64,000 nt of DNA. Source: Luidia sarsii. Its lineage: Eukaryota > Echinodermata > Asteroidea > Paxillosida > Luidiidae. This document shows, one piece after another, positions 42,213 through 52,348 of this stretch. The notes below the pieces were generated by a model. That model was not told the DNA's origin, searched no databases, and saw only the letters and a list, made by a program, of their open reading frames with translations. The DNA is taken from contig OX465110.1 of NCBI GenBank assembly GCA_949987565.1, forward strand, positions 10,986,363 to 11,050,362. The letters are read 5' to 3'. A program made the position numbers and the translations under genes. The stretch's first letter is position 1. Every line of letters starts with the position of its first letter.

Positions 42213-42836
42213 CACATCTCTTTCCTTGCATTACGGTACACATGTGCAATGCATGCAGTGTGTACCGCAGGCCCACTTGTGACCTTATTACCCGTCCGAG
42301 GAGCGTAGACCCTCATGAATATTAATTAAGCTTCCAATAGTACACAGCGCCCTCTGTCTTTATTTGGGGAGAGTCTTTTATTTTGGCGTTGCCTTTATGG
42401 CGCGCGTCGTCTTTTATTTTGGCGCCGTCTTTATGGCGTCGCGAGTCGTCTTTCATTTTGGCGCGCTGTCTTTAACAATTTTGCCACGTCGTGAACAGCA
42501 CCCTCTGTCTTTATTTGGGGAGAGTCTTTTATTTTGGCGTCGTCTCTTATTTTGCCGTTGTCTTTTATTTTGCCATTGTCTTTTATTTGGCCGTTGTCTT
42601 TTATTTGGCCGTTGTCCTTTATTTTGCCGTTGTCTTTTATTTGGCCGTTGTCTTTTATTTTGCCGTTGTCTTTTATTTTGCCGTTGTCTTTTATTTGACC
42701 GTTGTCTTTTATTTGGCCGTTGTCCTTTTACTTTCTGGCGTTGTCCTTTTACTTTCTGGCGTTGTCCTTTAGTTCAAACGGTTAAGCTTTAATTTGACAG
42801 TTGTCTTTTTTGCCCCAATGGCCGCCCATAAGAGAG

Positions 42837-43590
42837 GGGCTGAGGGAGGGCGAGGAGAGCATGGAGTTTGGAGGAGAGGGTTGAAGGGGGTGGAGTAAGA
42901 ATAGGCGGGAGAGACGTAGAGAGGGGAGAGAGGTGGTCGCGGGGCGCAGGGCAATGAAAATGTTGTTGGGACGTGCTTGTGAGGTAGCAGCCATGGATAT
43001 GCCTAGAGAAGGGGCAGAGAGAGGGGGAGAGAGAGCTGAGAGAAAGAGAGGGAGAGAGTGAAGAGAAAAGGGGGATTGAGATGGAGAGGGTGAGGAAGGG
43101 AGGGAGGGAGAGGGTGCGAGAGGGGGGGGGGTGAGAGGGGAGAGAGAAGGGGGGTGAGAGGGGAGAGAGAAAGAGAGAGGAAAAGAGAGAGGGGTAGACA
43201 GAGAGGGGTAGACAGAGAGGGGAGACAGAGGGGAGACAGAGTGGGGTCCGTTCTTATTCATTCAAACGTGTGTACTGTACGAATAGGTTTGGTGGCCTTG
43301 GTCAGTTGCTCTAACCTCCGTGCTCTAACGATGGAGGAAGAAGGGCCCAAGGGGGGTTGAGGTTGAGGGGTTGCATGCAGTGGGAGAGGGATGGGTTAGA
43401 ACATTCCGGTTAGAACAAGGTGCAGGGGGTGGGGGACGAGGAGAGACGACATGATGTCTTGATAAGCCTTAAGGCTCGGGCAATAGGTGCGAGAGGGGGC
43501 GAGAGGGGAGAGGGGGAGAGTGGGAGATAGGGGAGAGAGAGGGGGGAGATGGGACGAGAGGGGAGAGAGAGGGAGTATGAAGGACCTGGG
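42837..43590. repeat. GA-rich purine tract region
   Basis: Long blocks of GAGAGAGGGG (42837-43240 and 43490-43570), with a short ordinary stretch between. Apparent Pro/Ser-rich minus frames here are translations of the purine tract. No gene. Confidence 0.75.
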
Positions 43591-43591
43591 G

Positions 43592-44636
43592 TGCCAGAGC
43601 ACCCTCTTTCCAACAAGTTAACCATAGACTCAGAGGATATCATAAACTTGTAATTTATTGCTACCCTCGTCATCATTCGGTAAATCTGTAAATACAAAAA
43701 AAATGTGGGAAAACTTATAAGTACATGGAGCAAAGTAAAGTAAAGGAATAAAGTAAATGGACAAGTTCAGCTTTATACACTCCGAAAACATGGGAGAAAT
43801 ACAAGAAATACAGGTGGCAGTTCACTGACATGAGAAAATGTGAGCAATCACGGATGAAGAGCAAAAAGGAATAACACAGAATTCTGACCACTAAAAACAC
43901 CTTGTACAATAAAATGCTTACAGAACTGTTCTCCTTTATGCCGATCAAGATGTCTGGGCTGAAAACTGGCTTGTACATGGACGGCTGTGATGGACGGATC
44001 CTCAACCTTAATGAAAACAATTAAGAACAATCCTTACTCTACTATACAAGTATGTTGTTTATACAGTGGTTCTGCAAGGAAGGAAAACATTACCAAATAA
44101 GGGCACAGCCTAAGCTCATACATATTCATGAGGTAGAAACAAGATGGTGGAAGGAGTCCTTATAATACACACAATAGATCAATTAGAGTTGCTTTTCACA
44201 GTTAAACTACAGTATTGAGGCATATTCTTCTCATGGGACTAAACTTGGATACAAAACTAGGGCATGTAGACTTCCAGTAAACTTCAAGGCTAATTCTTAT
44301 ACAATAAAAAGCAGGCTTCTGTAGTTCATGTGTGGTCATACACTGTTGTGTAACTTCCCAAAAGGTCACGAAAATTCATAAGGTTCCTCTTAAAATACAC
44401 TTCAAATAACTAGAATTATACAATTATATAATAATGATAGCAAACAATAACTCACCAGTAATGGTCTGGTATAAAAGGCAGTGTTGAGGAGGGGCTCGGG
44501 AGAATGCTGGATCTCTCAGAGGAGATTTCTTAAGACAATGCTGTGGAATGCTAGGTCATAGCCTGTACCTGAGGTCACCAATAGAGGGCGTCCTAACAAT
44601 AACTACTCAAAACAAAGAGCCTTAACTAACATGACA
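43592..44636 (-). mobile_element. Candidate 3' LTR of the BEL/Pao element
   Basis: On the minus strand a G-run (GGGGGGGAGTG) just before TGTCATGTTAGTTAAGG at 44636 looks like a polypurine tract followed by an LTR start. A TATA-like CTTTTATACC (about 44470), an AATAAA (about 43655) and an end ...CTCTGGCA at 43592 fit an LTR of about 1.05 kb. The partner LTR is not in the window, so the ends are inferred. Confidence 0.4.
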
Positions 44637-45060
44637 CTCCCCCCCGTGATGATACTACTGTATTATCACAATCTAAAAACTCATAATGGTTACCGGAGGT
44701 AAGTATAACACTAAATGCAATTCTGAAAAAGGGTAACTACAAAAGGTTACATAGCTCAACTTCATACAGCTTAACAACCCACTGCTTCAAGGTCTGTTGT
44801 TATCTACTCAGACTGGATCAAGAGAACTAGCCTGCTTATTGGTCGTAGCAGGATCTTCTTCTTGGTTGGCGGCTGGTACGCAGACATCTGTTCTTGGTCG
44901 GTCCACTGATGGAGAGGAATCTTGAAAGGTTCAAGGAGCATTGATGAAGCAAGAACTGTCCATTGATTCTAGGACTTCGTTGTGTACACTCCATGTCACC
45001 ATGCAAGTGAACAGAGCGGCTCATCTCTTGGGTTGACTTGAACATCCTCTGGTTCTTCGG
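44637..45060 (-). pseudogene. Degraded BEL/Pao internal region
   Basis: Lies between the Gag-protease stop and the candidate LTR. A 69-codon minus frame (44836-45045) has no recognised domain. RT, RNase H and integrase, expected here in a complete BEL/Pao element, are missing, so several kilobases have been deleted. Confidence 0.5.
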
Positions 45061-46740
45061 CTATTGAACTTGAATGGACCAAACACGGCTGGTGGTGCTT
45101 CGGTGACTCTTTCTTCTTGTTATCTCTGGACGAGGAGTTGACAAACGACTTCGTTCTTGATCTAGCTTGACGTCTCTACGGATGTGGGTACCACTTTGGC
45201 AGACTTCTCCCATGACCGCCCAGCCAAGATCTAGACGATGAGCCCAAGGCTGGTCATCCTTGCCATTGATGACCTCTCTCACCTTGTGAAACTGAGGAGC
45301 ATCTCTACCAAGAAGAATGACTATCTCGGCATCTTCCTTCAGGGGAGGCAACATTGGAGCAATGGGCTTCAGATGGTCGAAGGCTGCTGCTATCTCAGGT
45401 GTAGGGATCTCCGACACGTCACCAGGGATGGTACTGCACTCATAGAGAGTGGGTGTCTTAGTGCTAACTGAGCCGTCGAGACTTTCGATGATCAGGCCTT
45501 TCACGTTTCGACCCCGGACTTCTTGAAGACCGCTGATCGTCTTCATGGCATAGCTGGATTGTTCTCCCTTGATGTCGAGGCAGTCCAACAGGTGCTCGCT
45601 GACCAGAGACCCATCACTTTGGTCGTCGATCAGGACGTATGTTGTTACAGCTCGCTCTGGTTCATCCTGGAGGTAGACCTTTGCCAGACATATCTTGGCA
45701 CAGGACCGCCCAACTCTCCCTTCGCTGCACACTCTTGTGCATTTGGGTGCCACCGTCACGATAGCCTCGGTGTGGCCTTCGCTTTGCCTTGCTGTGGATG
45801 TCGGTTGCTTGAATGCCACTGGAACATCTGTGCTGGGTGCTGGTCGGTGCATGGCTGTGACATGGGACCTGCCACATACCTCGCATTTCACTACTGCCGT
45901 GCAATTCTGTATGAGGTGATTGGGCTGCAGGCATCGGAAGCACAACCCCTTCTCTTTCAGGAGTGTGATCTTGTCATCTGGGGATGTGTTCCTGAAGGCA
46001 CGGCAATCTTGCAAGTCGTGTGCAGTGTGGTGGATAGGACAGGATGGGTGCTTGGTCGTGGAGGCTGTCTCGTTGGCTGTATTGACACCAGTCATCCTTA
46101 CTGTGACTGCTTGCTTGGGTTGGCGATATCCCACTTTGGTGTCAGTGACCCGGAAGCTGGGGTCGTTCTGGATCCTTGCTTGTGCTTGGATGAAATCCAC
46201 GAACACGTGAAAGGGCGGGAAGACGACAGCGTGCCTGTCCTTGTATTGGGAGCCCTTCTCACGCCACTTCATTTGGAGCCACTCCGGGAGTTTGGCGACC
46301 AAGGGCTGCAACCCCCTCGATGAGTCCAAGACCAGGAGGCCAGGATACTGTCCAGTCTCTTTGGTGTATTGGGCCTCTTGAAGAAGATATCCAAGGTCCT
46401 CCAGTCGGGAGCCATCACTGGGTGCGATATTCGGGAATTCATCCACCCGCTGCATCAGATCCCACTCGACCTCTTCTGGTGAGCCATGTTTTCGGTCGAG
46501 TTGGGCCCAGATCCTCTGTAGACCCAGGTCTGGCTTGTCAGCATGGATCGCGCAGATCTTCTCTGCAAGACACTTGTCTCGGCCGTCGAGGGAGTCGAGG
46601 ATGAGTGCCGTCTCCTGGAAGGATTTAAGGTCGAGGTCTTGTGTGGCCTGCTGGAAGCTGTGTTTCCACGACCTGTATCCCCCTGCATGGCCACTAAACT
46701 TCCTCAGCCCACTCTTCACGAGGTCTTTCTTTACCAGCAT
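45061..46740 (-). CDS. BEL/Pao Gag-protease polyprotein (partial element)
   Basis: Open for 559 codons. It begins in the Gag N-terminus (KKDLVKSGLRKFSGHAGGYR, then SWKHSFQQA) and has a BEL/Pao Gag region to about residue 190. Zinc knuckles CFRCLQPNHLIQNC (C-x2-C-x4-H-x4-C, near residue 270) and CEVCGRSHVTAMH follow. A retropepsin-like domain with YVLIDDQSDGSLVSEHLL (D-D-Q-S motif of this clade) comes next, then ILLGRDAPQFHKVRE and LGWAVMGEVC. The frame ends soon after the protease, where a complete element would run into RT. The start codon used is internal: coding sense continues upstream in another frame (46741-46960). Gag would package the element RNA; the protease would process the polyprotein. 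Confidence 0.85.
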   Translation of the reverse strand: MLVKKDLVKSGLRKFSGHAGGYRSWKHSFQQATQDLDLKSFQETALILDSLDGRDKCLAEKICAIHADKPDLGLQRIWAQLDRKHGSPEEVEWDLMQRVDEFPNIAPSDGSRLEDLGYLLQEAQYTKETGQYPGLLVLDSSRGLQPLVAKLPEWLQMKWREKGSQYKDRHAVVFPPFHVFVDFIQAQARIQNDPSFRVTDTKVGYRQPKQAVTVRMTGVNTANETASTTKHPSCPIHHTAHDLQDCRAFRNTSPDDKITLLKEKGLCFRCLQPNHLIQNCTAVVKCEVCGRSHVTAMHRPAPSTDVPVAFKQPTSTARQSEGHTEAIVTVAPKCTRVCSEGRVGRSCAKICLAKVYLQDEPERAVTTYVLIDDQSDGSLVSEHLLDCLDIKGEQSSYAMKTISGLQEVRGRNVKGLIIESLDGSVSTKTPTLYECSTIPGDVSEIPTPEIAAAFDHLKPIAPMLPPLKEDAEIVILLGRDAPQFHKVREVINGKDDQPWAHRLDLGWAVMGEVCQSGTHIRRDVKLDQERSRLSTPRPEITRRKSHRSTTSRVWSIQVQ

Positions 46741-46963
46741 GTTCTTTATGGAGTGGATCTCTCAGCTGGCGATGGGCTGGGTATGACGACTGATCAACTG
46801 GGCTGGATGCCTGGAGCGAATCTTTAGAGCTCTGGAGCTCTTCCTTGATAGCCAAGGCTTCACCCTGGACATGACTCGATGCTGGGGACATCTTCTGCTC
46901 GAAGTGCTCTTCAACGAAGTGAGTCGTGCGGACTTCAGGATTTGTGATGGGTAGATGTTTTAG
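46741..46963 (-). pseudogene. N-terminal extension of BEL/Pao Gag, frameshifted and cut by Gypsy LTR
   Basis: Minus frame with EVRTTHFVEEHFEQKMSPAS and EELQSSKDSLQASSPV, a polar helical segment like the coiled N-terminus of BEL Gag proteins. It joins the main Gag frame only after a frameshift near 46740, and at 46963 it stops at the Gypsy LTR. Confidence 0.55.
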
Positions 46964-47509
46964 TGTTAAGGGGAATGAACACACTAATTTACTCTTGGGC
47001 TGAGATGGCGGTACAGTATTTTATTGATGTACAAGACAGTGTACATGTATATGTACAGAGCTATGCTTGAATGCCCAAGTTGAAAGGTGGAGCGCTAAGA
47101 AAAGTGATGTGGCTCGAATGAAGGTAGCAGGAGAAGTGAGAAATAGTCTTAGGAGAAAGAATTGGTAGATTGAGAAACAAACAAGTCAGGGTAGCTTTCT
47201 AAGAAAAAATGATGACTCATAGTCAGGAGTGCAACACTGGACAGAGCACTGACCACTCAGGGTCATTGGTCAGCCTCACTGGTGTAAAACAATGTGTGCA
47301 AGTAATTGCTTGAGGCTGTACAGTGTAAGTGTAGCTCCAGGAAGTAGTGAGTAACAACAATTCTATGAAATGGTGGACATGTGGCAAAACATTTACACGG
47401 TGTCTTATGTGGAAATAAGGATATACAGTATTGATCAGCAAATTGAAAAAAGTAACAGAGGAAAATGCATACAAGGAAATATAATCAATGTCTGTAATGA
47501 AACGCTACA
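46964..47509 (-). repeat. Gypsy 3' LTR
   Basis: 546 bp, TG...CA ends. Differs from the other LTR by three substitutions and one 4-bp indel (GTGA near 47347), about 0.6% substitution divergence. On the minus strand it contains AATAAAATACTG, a likely poly(A) signal. Confidence 0.92.
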
Positions 47510-47522
47510 GGAGCCCCCTTCC
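47510..47522 (-). promoter_or_regulatory. Polypurine tract of Gypsy element
   Basis: Minus-strand GGAAGGGGGCTCC immediately before the 3' LTR; primer site for plus-strand synthesis. Confidence 0.75.
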
Positions 47523-47535
47523 AGTGAGTGTGTGG

Positions 47536-48600
47536 CTAGTAGCGAACGAATGTGACATAGCGTTTAGGCCAATGCACGCTGCGACCAGAACGGGTGGTGC
47601 GGGCAGATGGCACAGCAGTGGGTTGTGCTGTGTCGGTATTGTCCGCAATGGAGTCTGTAGGGTCGGGTGGGCGCGGTGCATTGGGAATAGAACTAGTGTC
47701 CTGAGTGTGATCCATGGTGGCGCTTTTTAGTCGATCAATGTTCACAGTATCGGTGCGAGTGTGCATGTCAAGCACGAAATGCTTGGTGGTACGACTGAGC
47801 ACTTTGAAGGGTCCATCGTAGGGCGGTTGTAAGGGTTTGCGTACCGAGTCAAGTCGAACAAAAACATGTGTGCATGTCTGGAGGTCCTTGGGAACATGCA
47901 CAGTGGGACGTTGCTGTGTGCGAGGTGTCGGCGGCTGAAGATTGTGCATTGTGTTCCTGAGGCGATGAACATAGTTCGTGGGGTCCAAACTAGTGGTATC
48001 GGTTGTGTCAAAGAATTCTCCTGGTAAACGGAGGGTTGTGCCGTATACGCGTTCGGCGACACTGTGGCCGAAATCGGACTTGACCGCTGTCCGTATTCCG
48101 AGAAGAACAAGTGGTAAAGTCTCTGTCCATTTGTGCACGTCCACTTGGGCCCGTAGTGATGCCTTTAGTTGTCTGTGAAAACGTTCCACAAGGCCATTTG
48201 CGATTGGGTGGTAGGCGGTGGTGCGAACGCGTTTTGTTCCAAGGAGGTTTGTCAGAGCGAGAAAAAGTGCAGATTCAAACTGACCCCCTCGATCGGTGGT
48301 GATGGTAGATGGAACGCCAAAGGAAGCGACCCATCTGGTCACAAACGCACGTGCGACTGTCTCAGCTGTGATGTTGGGCAGTGGTATTGCTTCCGGCCAA
48401 CGTGTGAAACGATCAATGCAAGTTAATATGTAGCTGCATCCATCGGATGGAGGCAATGGGCCCACAAGATCAATGTGGACATGATCAAATCTTGCGCTTG
48501 GGGCCTGACATTGGGACGGGGGTGCAAAGGTGTGACGATGAACCTTTGCTCGCTGACATTGTATGCAAGATCGTGCCCATGTTCTAACATCACGGTTCAT
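47536..48600 (-). pseudogene. Gypsy integrase
   Basis: Integrase domain. The zinc-binding HHCC part straddles the frameshift (LSHPGIRTTQRL upstream, then CIQCQRAKVH). The catalytic core has HIDLVGPLPPSDGCSYI, ITTDRGGQFESALF and NGLVERFHRQLKAS, so D, D and E are all present. The C-terminal part has FVRLDSVRKPLQPPYDGPFK (GPF/Y-type module). A 2-nt insertion at about 48598 (GGTATATGAACC) puts this part out of frame with the rest of pol. ATG codons in the frame give an apparent start at 48762, but the true protein is the pol continuation. Confidence 0.88.
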
Positions 48601-50249
48601 ATACCTGGCCAAACGTAGCGTTCCGTAATGAGACGTTGGGTGGTGCGAATCCCTGGGTGTGACAAGGAATGCAGCGAGTCGAACACTGCGCGGCGTAGGT
48701 CTACAGGAACAAATGGGCGTGGGTTGCCAGTTGAAATGTCGCAGGTTAATGTTGTATCGCATGCTGGTAGGGGAACATCCCTGAAGGTGAGCGAAGTTGA
48801 AGAATTGCGAAGTTGCGTGAGTTCATCATTGGCAAGCTGTAACTCTGCCATCTTGCAAAAATCAACCGGTGCAGACTGCTCTGGGTGAAGGGCATTGAGT
48901 TCGATACGCGAAAGGGCATCGGCTGCGAAGTTCTCTTTACCTTTTACGTACCGGATGTCGCAGGTAAACTGAGAAATGAAATCGAGATGGCGAATTTCGC
49001 GTGGGGAATGTCTGTCTGCCGATGACGAGAGCGCGTAGGTGAGGGGTTTGTGATCCGTGAGGACGTAGAATTCACGACCCTCAAGTAAGTGACGGAAATG
49101 GCGGACAGTGAGGTACACTGCTAAAAGTTCACGTCCAAAGGTGCTGTAGCGAGTTTCAGCGATTTGCAGCTTTTTGGAGAAGAACGAGATTGGCTGCCAT
49201 GCGTCGTTTACCCATTGTTGAAGCACAGCTCCTACGGCAACATCCGAAGCGTCCGTCATGACGCAGAGAGGAGCGTCCGGCTTGGGATGTGCAAGGAGGG
49301 TAGCGTTTGCGAGGGCAATTTTGACCTGTTGAAATGAAGCTGTGGCTTGGTCATTCCATGCGAGTGGAGCTGATTTCTTTCCCGCGTTAGTCAACAGGTC
49401 TGTGAGCGGATGCAGGACGTTTGAACACCGTGGGACAAAACGGCGGTAGAAATTGAAAAGTCCGAGGAATTCTCTAAGCTTTGTCTGAGTTGTTGGCTGG
49501 GGAAAGTTGTGGATAGCACTGACCTTATCTGCAAGTGGTTTAACACCATGACAGTCAACGTGATGTCCAAGGAACTCGAGTGAATTCACACCGAATTGAC
49601 TTTTCGCTGGGTTGATGACGACCCCATATTGGTTGAGGCGGGTGAGCAGCAAGTGAAGATGTTGTGCATGTTGGTCAGCATCGGGACTGGCAATGAGAAG
49701 GTCGTCAATGTACGCATAACGAAAGTCAAGCCCGCGGGTGACTTCGTCGATAAAGCGTTGGAACGTTTGGGCGGCGTTGCGCAATCCAATGGTAGTGGCG
49801 TCGATGAGCCTGCGATTGCGAACGTCGACCAGAAAATTGAAATGTCGGAGGAAATCCGCGCCAATGATCGCATGGTGAACCTCCGCAACAATAAACACCC
49901 AGCGGCATGGTCGCCGGAGACCAATGTCCAATGTCAAAGATCTCTCACCGTAAGTAGCAATTGGGGAAGCGTTTGCTGCTTGGAGATCTTGTCCATGTAG
50001 ACGGTTGGTGCGCTCGTGAGTTGAAGGAGGGATGACGCTCACCTCAGCTCCTGTGTCCACGAGGAATTGGTGTTTAGTGTGGCGGTCGGTTACGTAGAAA
50101 AGGCGACTGGGTGCGGCGTGACCGGCAAGGCTTGTCGCCCCTAGTTGCCGGCTTGGCCGTTTCCCTGGCTCTGGGCGGCACCTGCAGTGTGGGAGCATGG
50201 CTGCTGGCATCTGCGAGCATTGGTACCATACTTCCAATGGTACCAGCAC
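48597..50249 (-). pseudogene. Gypsy protease-RT-RNase H with internal RT deletion
   Basis: Starts in an overlap with gag, so expression by frameshifting is likely in the intact element. Protease has FLVDTGAEVSVIPPS (Asp at residue 65) and HAIIGADFLRHF. At about residue 153 the sequence jumps from RRLIDATT to IGLRNAAQTFQRF, skipping the RT fingers and motif A (roughly 150 or more residues) without breaking the frame. Motif C is intact (YAYIDDLLIAS, residue 180). Connection and RNase H follow (MTDASDVAVGAVLQQW, ELLAVYLTVRHF, VLTDHKPLTYAL, ENFAADALSRIE). With the catalytic motif A gone, RT cannot work. The frame ends at the integrase frameshift. Confidence 0.9.
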
Positions 50250-50974
50250 TCCTTCTGCTCATCGCGGGATGGGGTCTGGTCGCGGCGATGACGGTCGCGA
50301 GACTGACTGCGACCGCTGCTCCTGTGTCGTGGCTGGGCGGACAGGGCTGACACCTGTGCTGTCAACTTGTGCACAGCATCCCGGAGTTGTTGCAGCTCCG
50401 TCAGTTGAGATGTGACTGGAGCTGTGACTGCGGCGATGGGAGCAGAGGCTGGCACTGGACTGGGAGAAACTTCCAGGATGTTGTCGGCCAACTTCGCCAA
50501 ATGGTCGATGTCGACCTGGTCTGCCGTCGATGCCAATATCAGTTGAATGTTAGTGGGGAGTCGCTGAAGGAAGAGCTGCCGTAGGATGGAGGGCTCGAGT
50601 GTGCAACCACCCAGTAGTTGTTGCATCTTGCGGAGGAGTTGGGAAGGTTTTCTATCGCCCAATTCCTCCGTTATCAGGAGTTGGTGCAGGCGTTTCCGCT
50701 CCGATTCTGAAGTACGCTTGACCAACTCCTCCTTCAGAGTACTATAGGGGTGAGTCGCAGGCGGAGACATGAGGATGTCCCGTAACTCCTGCGCTATACT
50801 AGGCTGAAGCGCCGCGACGACATAGGCATAGCGAGTCTCTTCGGTGGTTATACACCGTGTGGCGAACTGGGCCTCGACCTGCATGAACCAAATGGCAGGA
50901 TCGCCGGGCCAATACGGTGGCAACTTAAGGCTGACTGCGGCGACTGGTGGCTGGCTTGGAGTGGAAGTGGCCAT
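50141..50974 (-). CDS. Gypsy Gag
   Basis: 277 codons from ATG 50974 (context CACAATGGCC), 25-50 bp inside the primer-binding site. Features: KLPPYWPGDPAIWFMQVEAQ (capsid start typical of CsRn1/Mag-like Gags), then YSTLKEELVKR and LLQRMQQLLGG-type helices. A basic SQSRDRHRRDQTPSRDEQ stretch precedes one zinc knuckle CWYHWKYGTNARRCQQPC near the end. No stops or frameshifts; this gene is intact. Its 3' end overlaps the pol frame by about 109 bp. Confidence 0.88.
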   Translation of the reverse strand: MATSTPSQPPVAAVSLKLPPYWPGDPAIWFMQVEAQFATRCITTEETRYAYVVAALQPSIAQELRDILMSPPATHPYSTLKEELVKRTSESERKRLHQLLITEELGDRKPSQLLRKMQQLLGGCTLEPSILRQLFLQRLPTNIQLILASTADQVDIDHLAKLADNILEVSPSPVPASAPIAAVTAPVTSQLTELQQLRDAVHKLTAQVSALSAQPRHRSSGRSQSRDRHRRDQTPSRDEQKECWYHWKYGTNARRCQQPCSHTAGAAQSQGNGQAGN

Positions 50975-50997
50975 TGTGCTGAATTCGGTTGCAATAG

Positions 50998-51016
50998 TTC
51001 GGAGTCTGGGTCACCA
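50998..51016 (-). promoter_or_regulatory. Primer-binding site of Gypsy element
   Basis: Minus-strand TGGTGACCCAGACTCCGAA, six bases inside the 5' LTR. It is complementary to a tRNA 3' end finishing GGGTCACCA; the tRNA species was not determined. Confidence 0.65.
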
Positions 51017-51022
51017 ATTTAG

Positions 51023-51564
51023 TGTTAAGGGGAATGAACACACTAATTTACTCTTGGGCTGAGATGGCGGTACAGTATTTTATTGATGTACAAGACAGTG
51101 TACATGTATATGTACAGAGCTATGCTTGAATGCCCAAGTTGAAAGGTGGAGCGCTAAGAAAAGTGATGTGGCTCGAATGAAGGTAGCAGGAGAAGTGAGA
51201 AATAGTCTTAGGAGAAAGAATTGGTAGATTGAGAAACAAACAAGTCAGGGTAGCTTTCTAAGAAAAAATGATGACTCATAGTCAGGAGTGCAACACTGGA
51301 CAGAGCACTGACCACTCAGGGTCATTGGTCAGCCTCACTGGTGTAAAACAATGTGTGCAAGTAATTGCTTGAGGCTGTACAGTGTAAGTGTAGGTCCAGG
51401 AAGTAGTAACAACAATTCTATGAAATGGTGGACATGTGGCAAAACAATTACACGGTGTCTTATGTGGAAATAAGGATATACAGTATTGATCAGCAAATTG
51501 AAAAAAGTAACAGAGGAAAATGCATATAAGGAAATATAATCAATGTCTGTAATGAAACGCTACA
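51023..51564 (-). repeat. Gypsy 5' LTR
   Basis: 542 bp. Minus-strand start TGTAGCGTTTCATTACAGAC, end ...CCCCTTAACA. Near-identical to 46964-47509. Confidence 0.92.
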
Positions 51565-52234
51565 GACCGACGGCGGGTCCGGGTCGTTGTCGGACATTGG
51601 AGCCACATACTTCGATTTGGGCTGCTTGGACTTCTTCCTCTTCGGTTGAGGTGCAGCTGGCTCCGGGATGTCACTGACATCGCCATCGGTGGTGGTGGTG
51701 AAGATGACGTCCTCAGCCTCCGATCTACCAGCCTCTGATCCACCAGCCTCCGATTCGCCGGCCCCCGAATCACCATCACCAGCAGCAGCAGCACCCACGG
51801 CATCCTCGAAGAATTCATCTTCACTGTCGGAGGAGCTTTCCACCAAGGCTCTATAGCGCCTCCGACTGCGCGGTATTCCCGCCGCCTTCGCGCTGCATCG
51901 GAGAGCAGCTCGAAGTTCCAGCTGTGCTGCTTCACGCTGCCTTTGCTGGTATGCAGCATCCTGGGACTTGGGAAGAGGTGCTTTCCCTTTCCCTTTCTTC
52001 GCCTTCTTCTTCTCTACCTTCTTCTTCTCCGCCTTCTCTCCCTTCTTCCCCTTGTGACTTGTCGCCTCTCTTCTTCTGCTTCTTCTTGGGCCGTCTTTCC
52101 TCCATCTCCTCTTCGGAACTGCTGAGCTCCTTTCTCTGCTTGCCTCTCTTCCGTCCTTCACCCATGATTGAAGCAATGAATAGCTCTCTCTCCTCTCTGG
52201 ACATGGAACCTTGCAGGGATTGGACTACTCTCAT
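51565..52234 (-). pseudogene. Lysine/acid-rich ORF of unknown family, truncated by Gypsy LTR
   Basis: From ATG 52234: MRVVQSLQGSMSREERELFI, ASIMGEGRKRGKQRKELSSS and a highly charged KKKQKKRGDKSQ stretch. After a frameshift in the low-complexity region (about 52000-52060) the sense continues as AAYQQRQREAAQLELRAALR, SSSDSEDEFFEDAV, a Gly/Ala/Glu repeat, then QPKRKKSKQPKSKYVAPMSD. It runs into the Gypsy LTR at 51564, so the 3' end is cut off. A TATA box lies about 105 bp upstream of ATG. I do not recognise the family; composition suggests a nuclear protein or the N-terminus of a transposon protein. Confidence 0.4.
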
Positions 52235-52340
52235 AATGATAATAGTAGGGCACAGTAGAACAAGACAGGTACAGTGTACAAGTAGCTGTCACTGGGATGT
52301 TCAACGATGAACTGGGGACGAGTGGCAATTTTGGCTCGTA

Positions 52341-52348
52341 TTTATATA
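52341..52348 (-). promoter_or_regulatory. TATA box upstream of lysine-rich ORF
   Basis: Minus-strand CCTATATAAATACG. Position relative to ATG 52234 fits a short 5' leader of about 75 bases. Confidence 0.45.

Larger units (their letters stand above)
40474..42830. mobile_element. Composite foldback element, 2.36 kb
   Basis: Outer termini TATGGGCGGCCATTGGGGCA (40474) and its inverted counterpart ending at 42830; both arms continue as inverted copies for about 560 bp. Arms hold many short units (GACAACGGCAAAATAAAA), then AATATTCATGAGGGTCTACG and GTAATAAGGTCACAAG. Inside each arm lies a TACATG microsatellite (41059-41285 and 42003-42212), and a 700-bp core sits between. AGAGAG occurs immediately outside both ends (40468-40473 and 42831-42836), possibly a target duplication. 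No transposase is present in arms or core. Confidence 0.8.
46964..51564 (-). mobile_element. Gypsy-family LTR retrotransposon, 4.6 kb, defective
   Basis: Two direct LTRs (46964-47509 and 51023-51564) enclose gag, protease-RT-RNase H and integrase on the minus strand, with PBS and PPT. The order protease-RT-RNase H-integrase defines Ty3/Gypsy. The pol frame lacks the front of RT, and integrase is split by a 2-nt insertion. The expected 4-6-bp target duplication is absent: TTTAG on one side, GACCG on the other. Confidence 0.92.

Noticed and set aside
41002..42325. Met-Tyr/His-Val-rich frames around 41.0-41.4 and 41.9-42.3 kb
   Set aside because: Readings of the TACATG microsatellite, not proteins.
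43592..44636. Solo LTR of the neighbouring Gypsy element
   Set aside because: Sequence is unrelated to the Gypsy LTRs at 46964 and 51023; its position after BEL coding sequence fits a BEL 3' LTR instead.
45523..46323. Plus-strand frame of 266 codons
   Set aside because: Antisense of BEL Gag; no domain and composition mirrors the Gag codons.
49596..50000. Plus-strand frame of 134 codons
   Set aside because: Antisense of the Gypsy protease-RT region.
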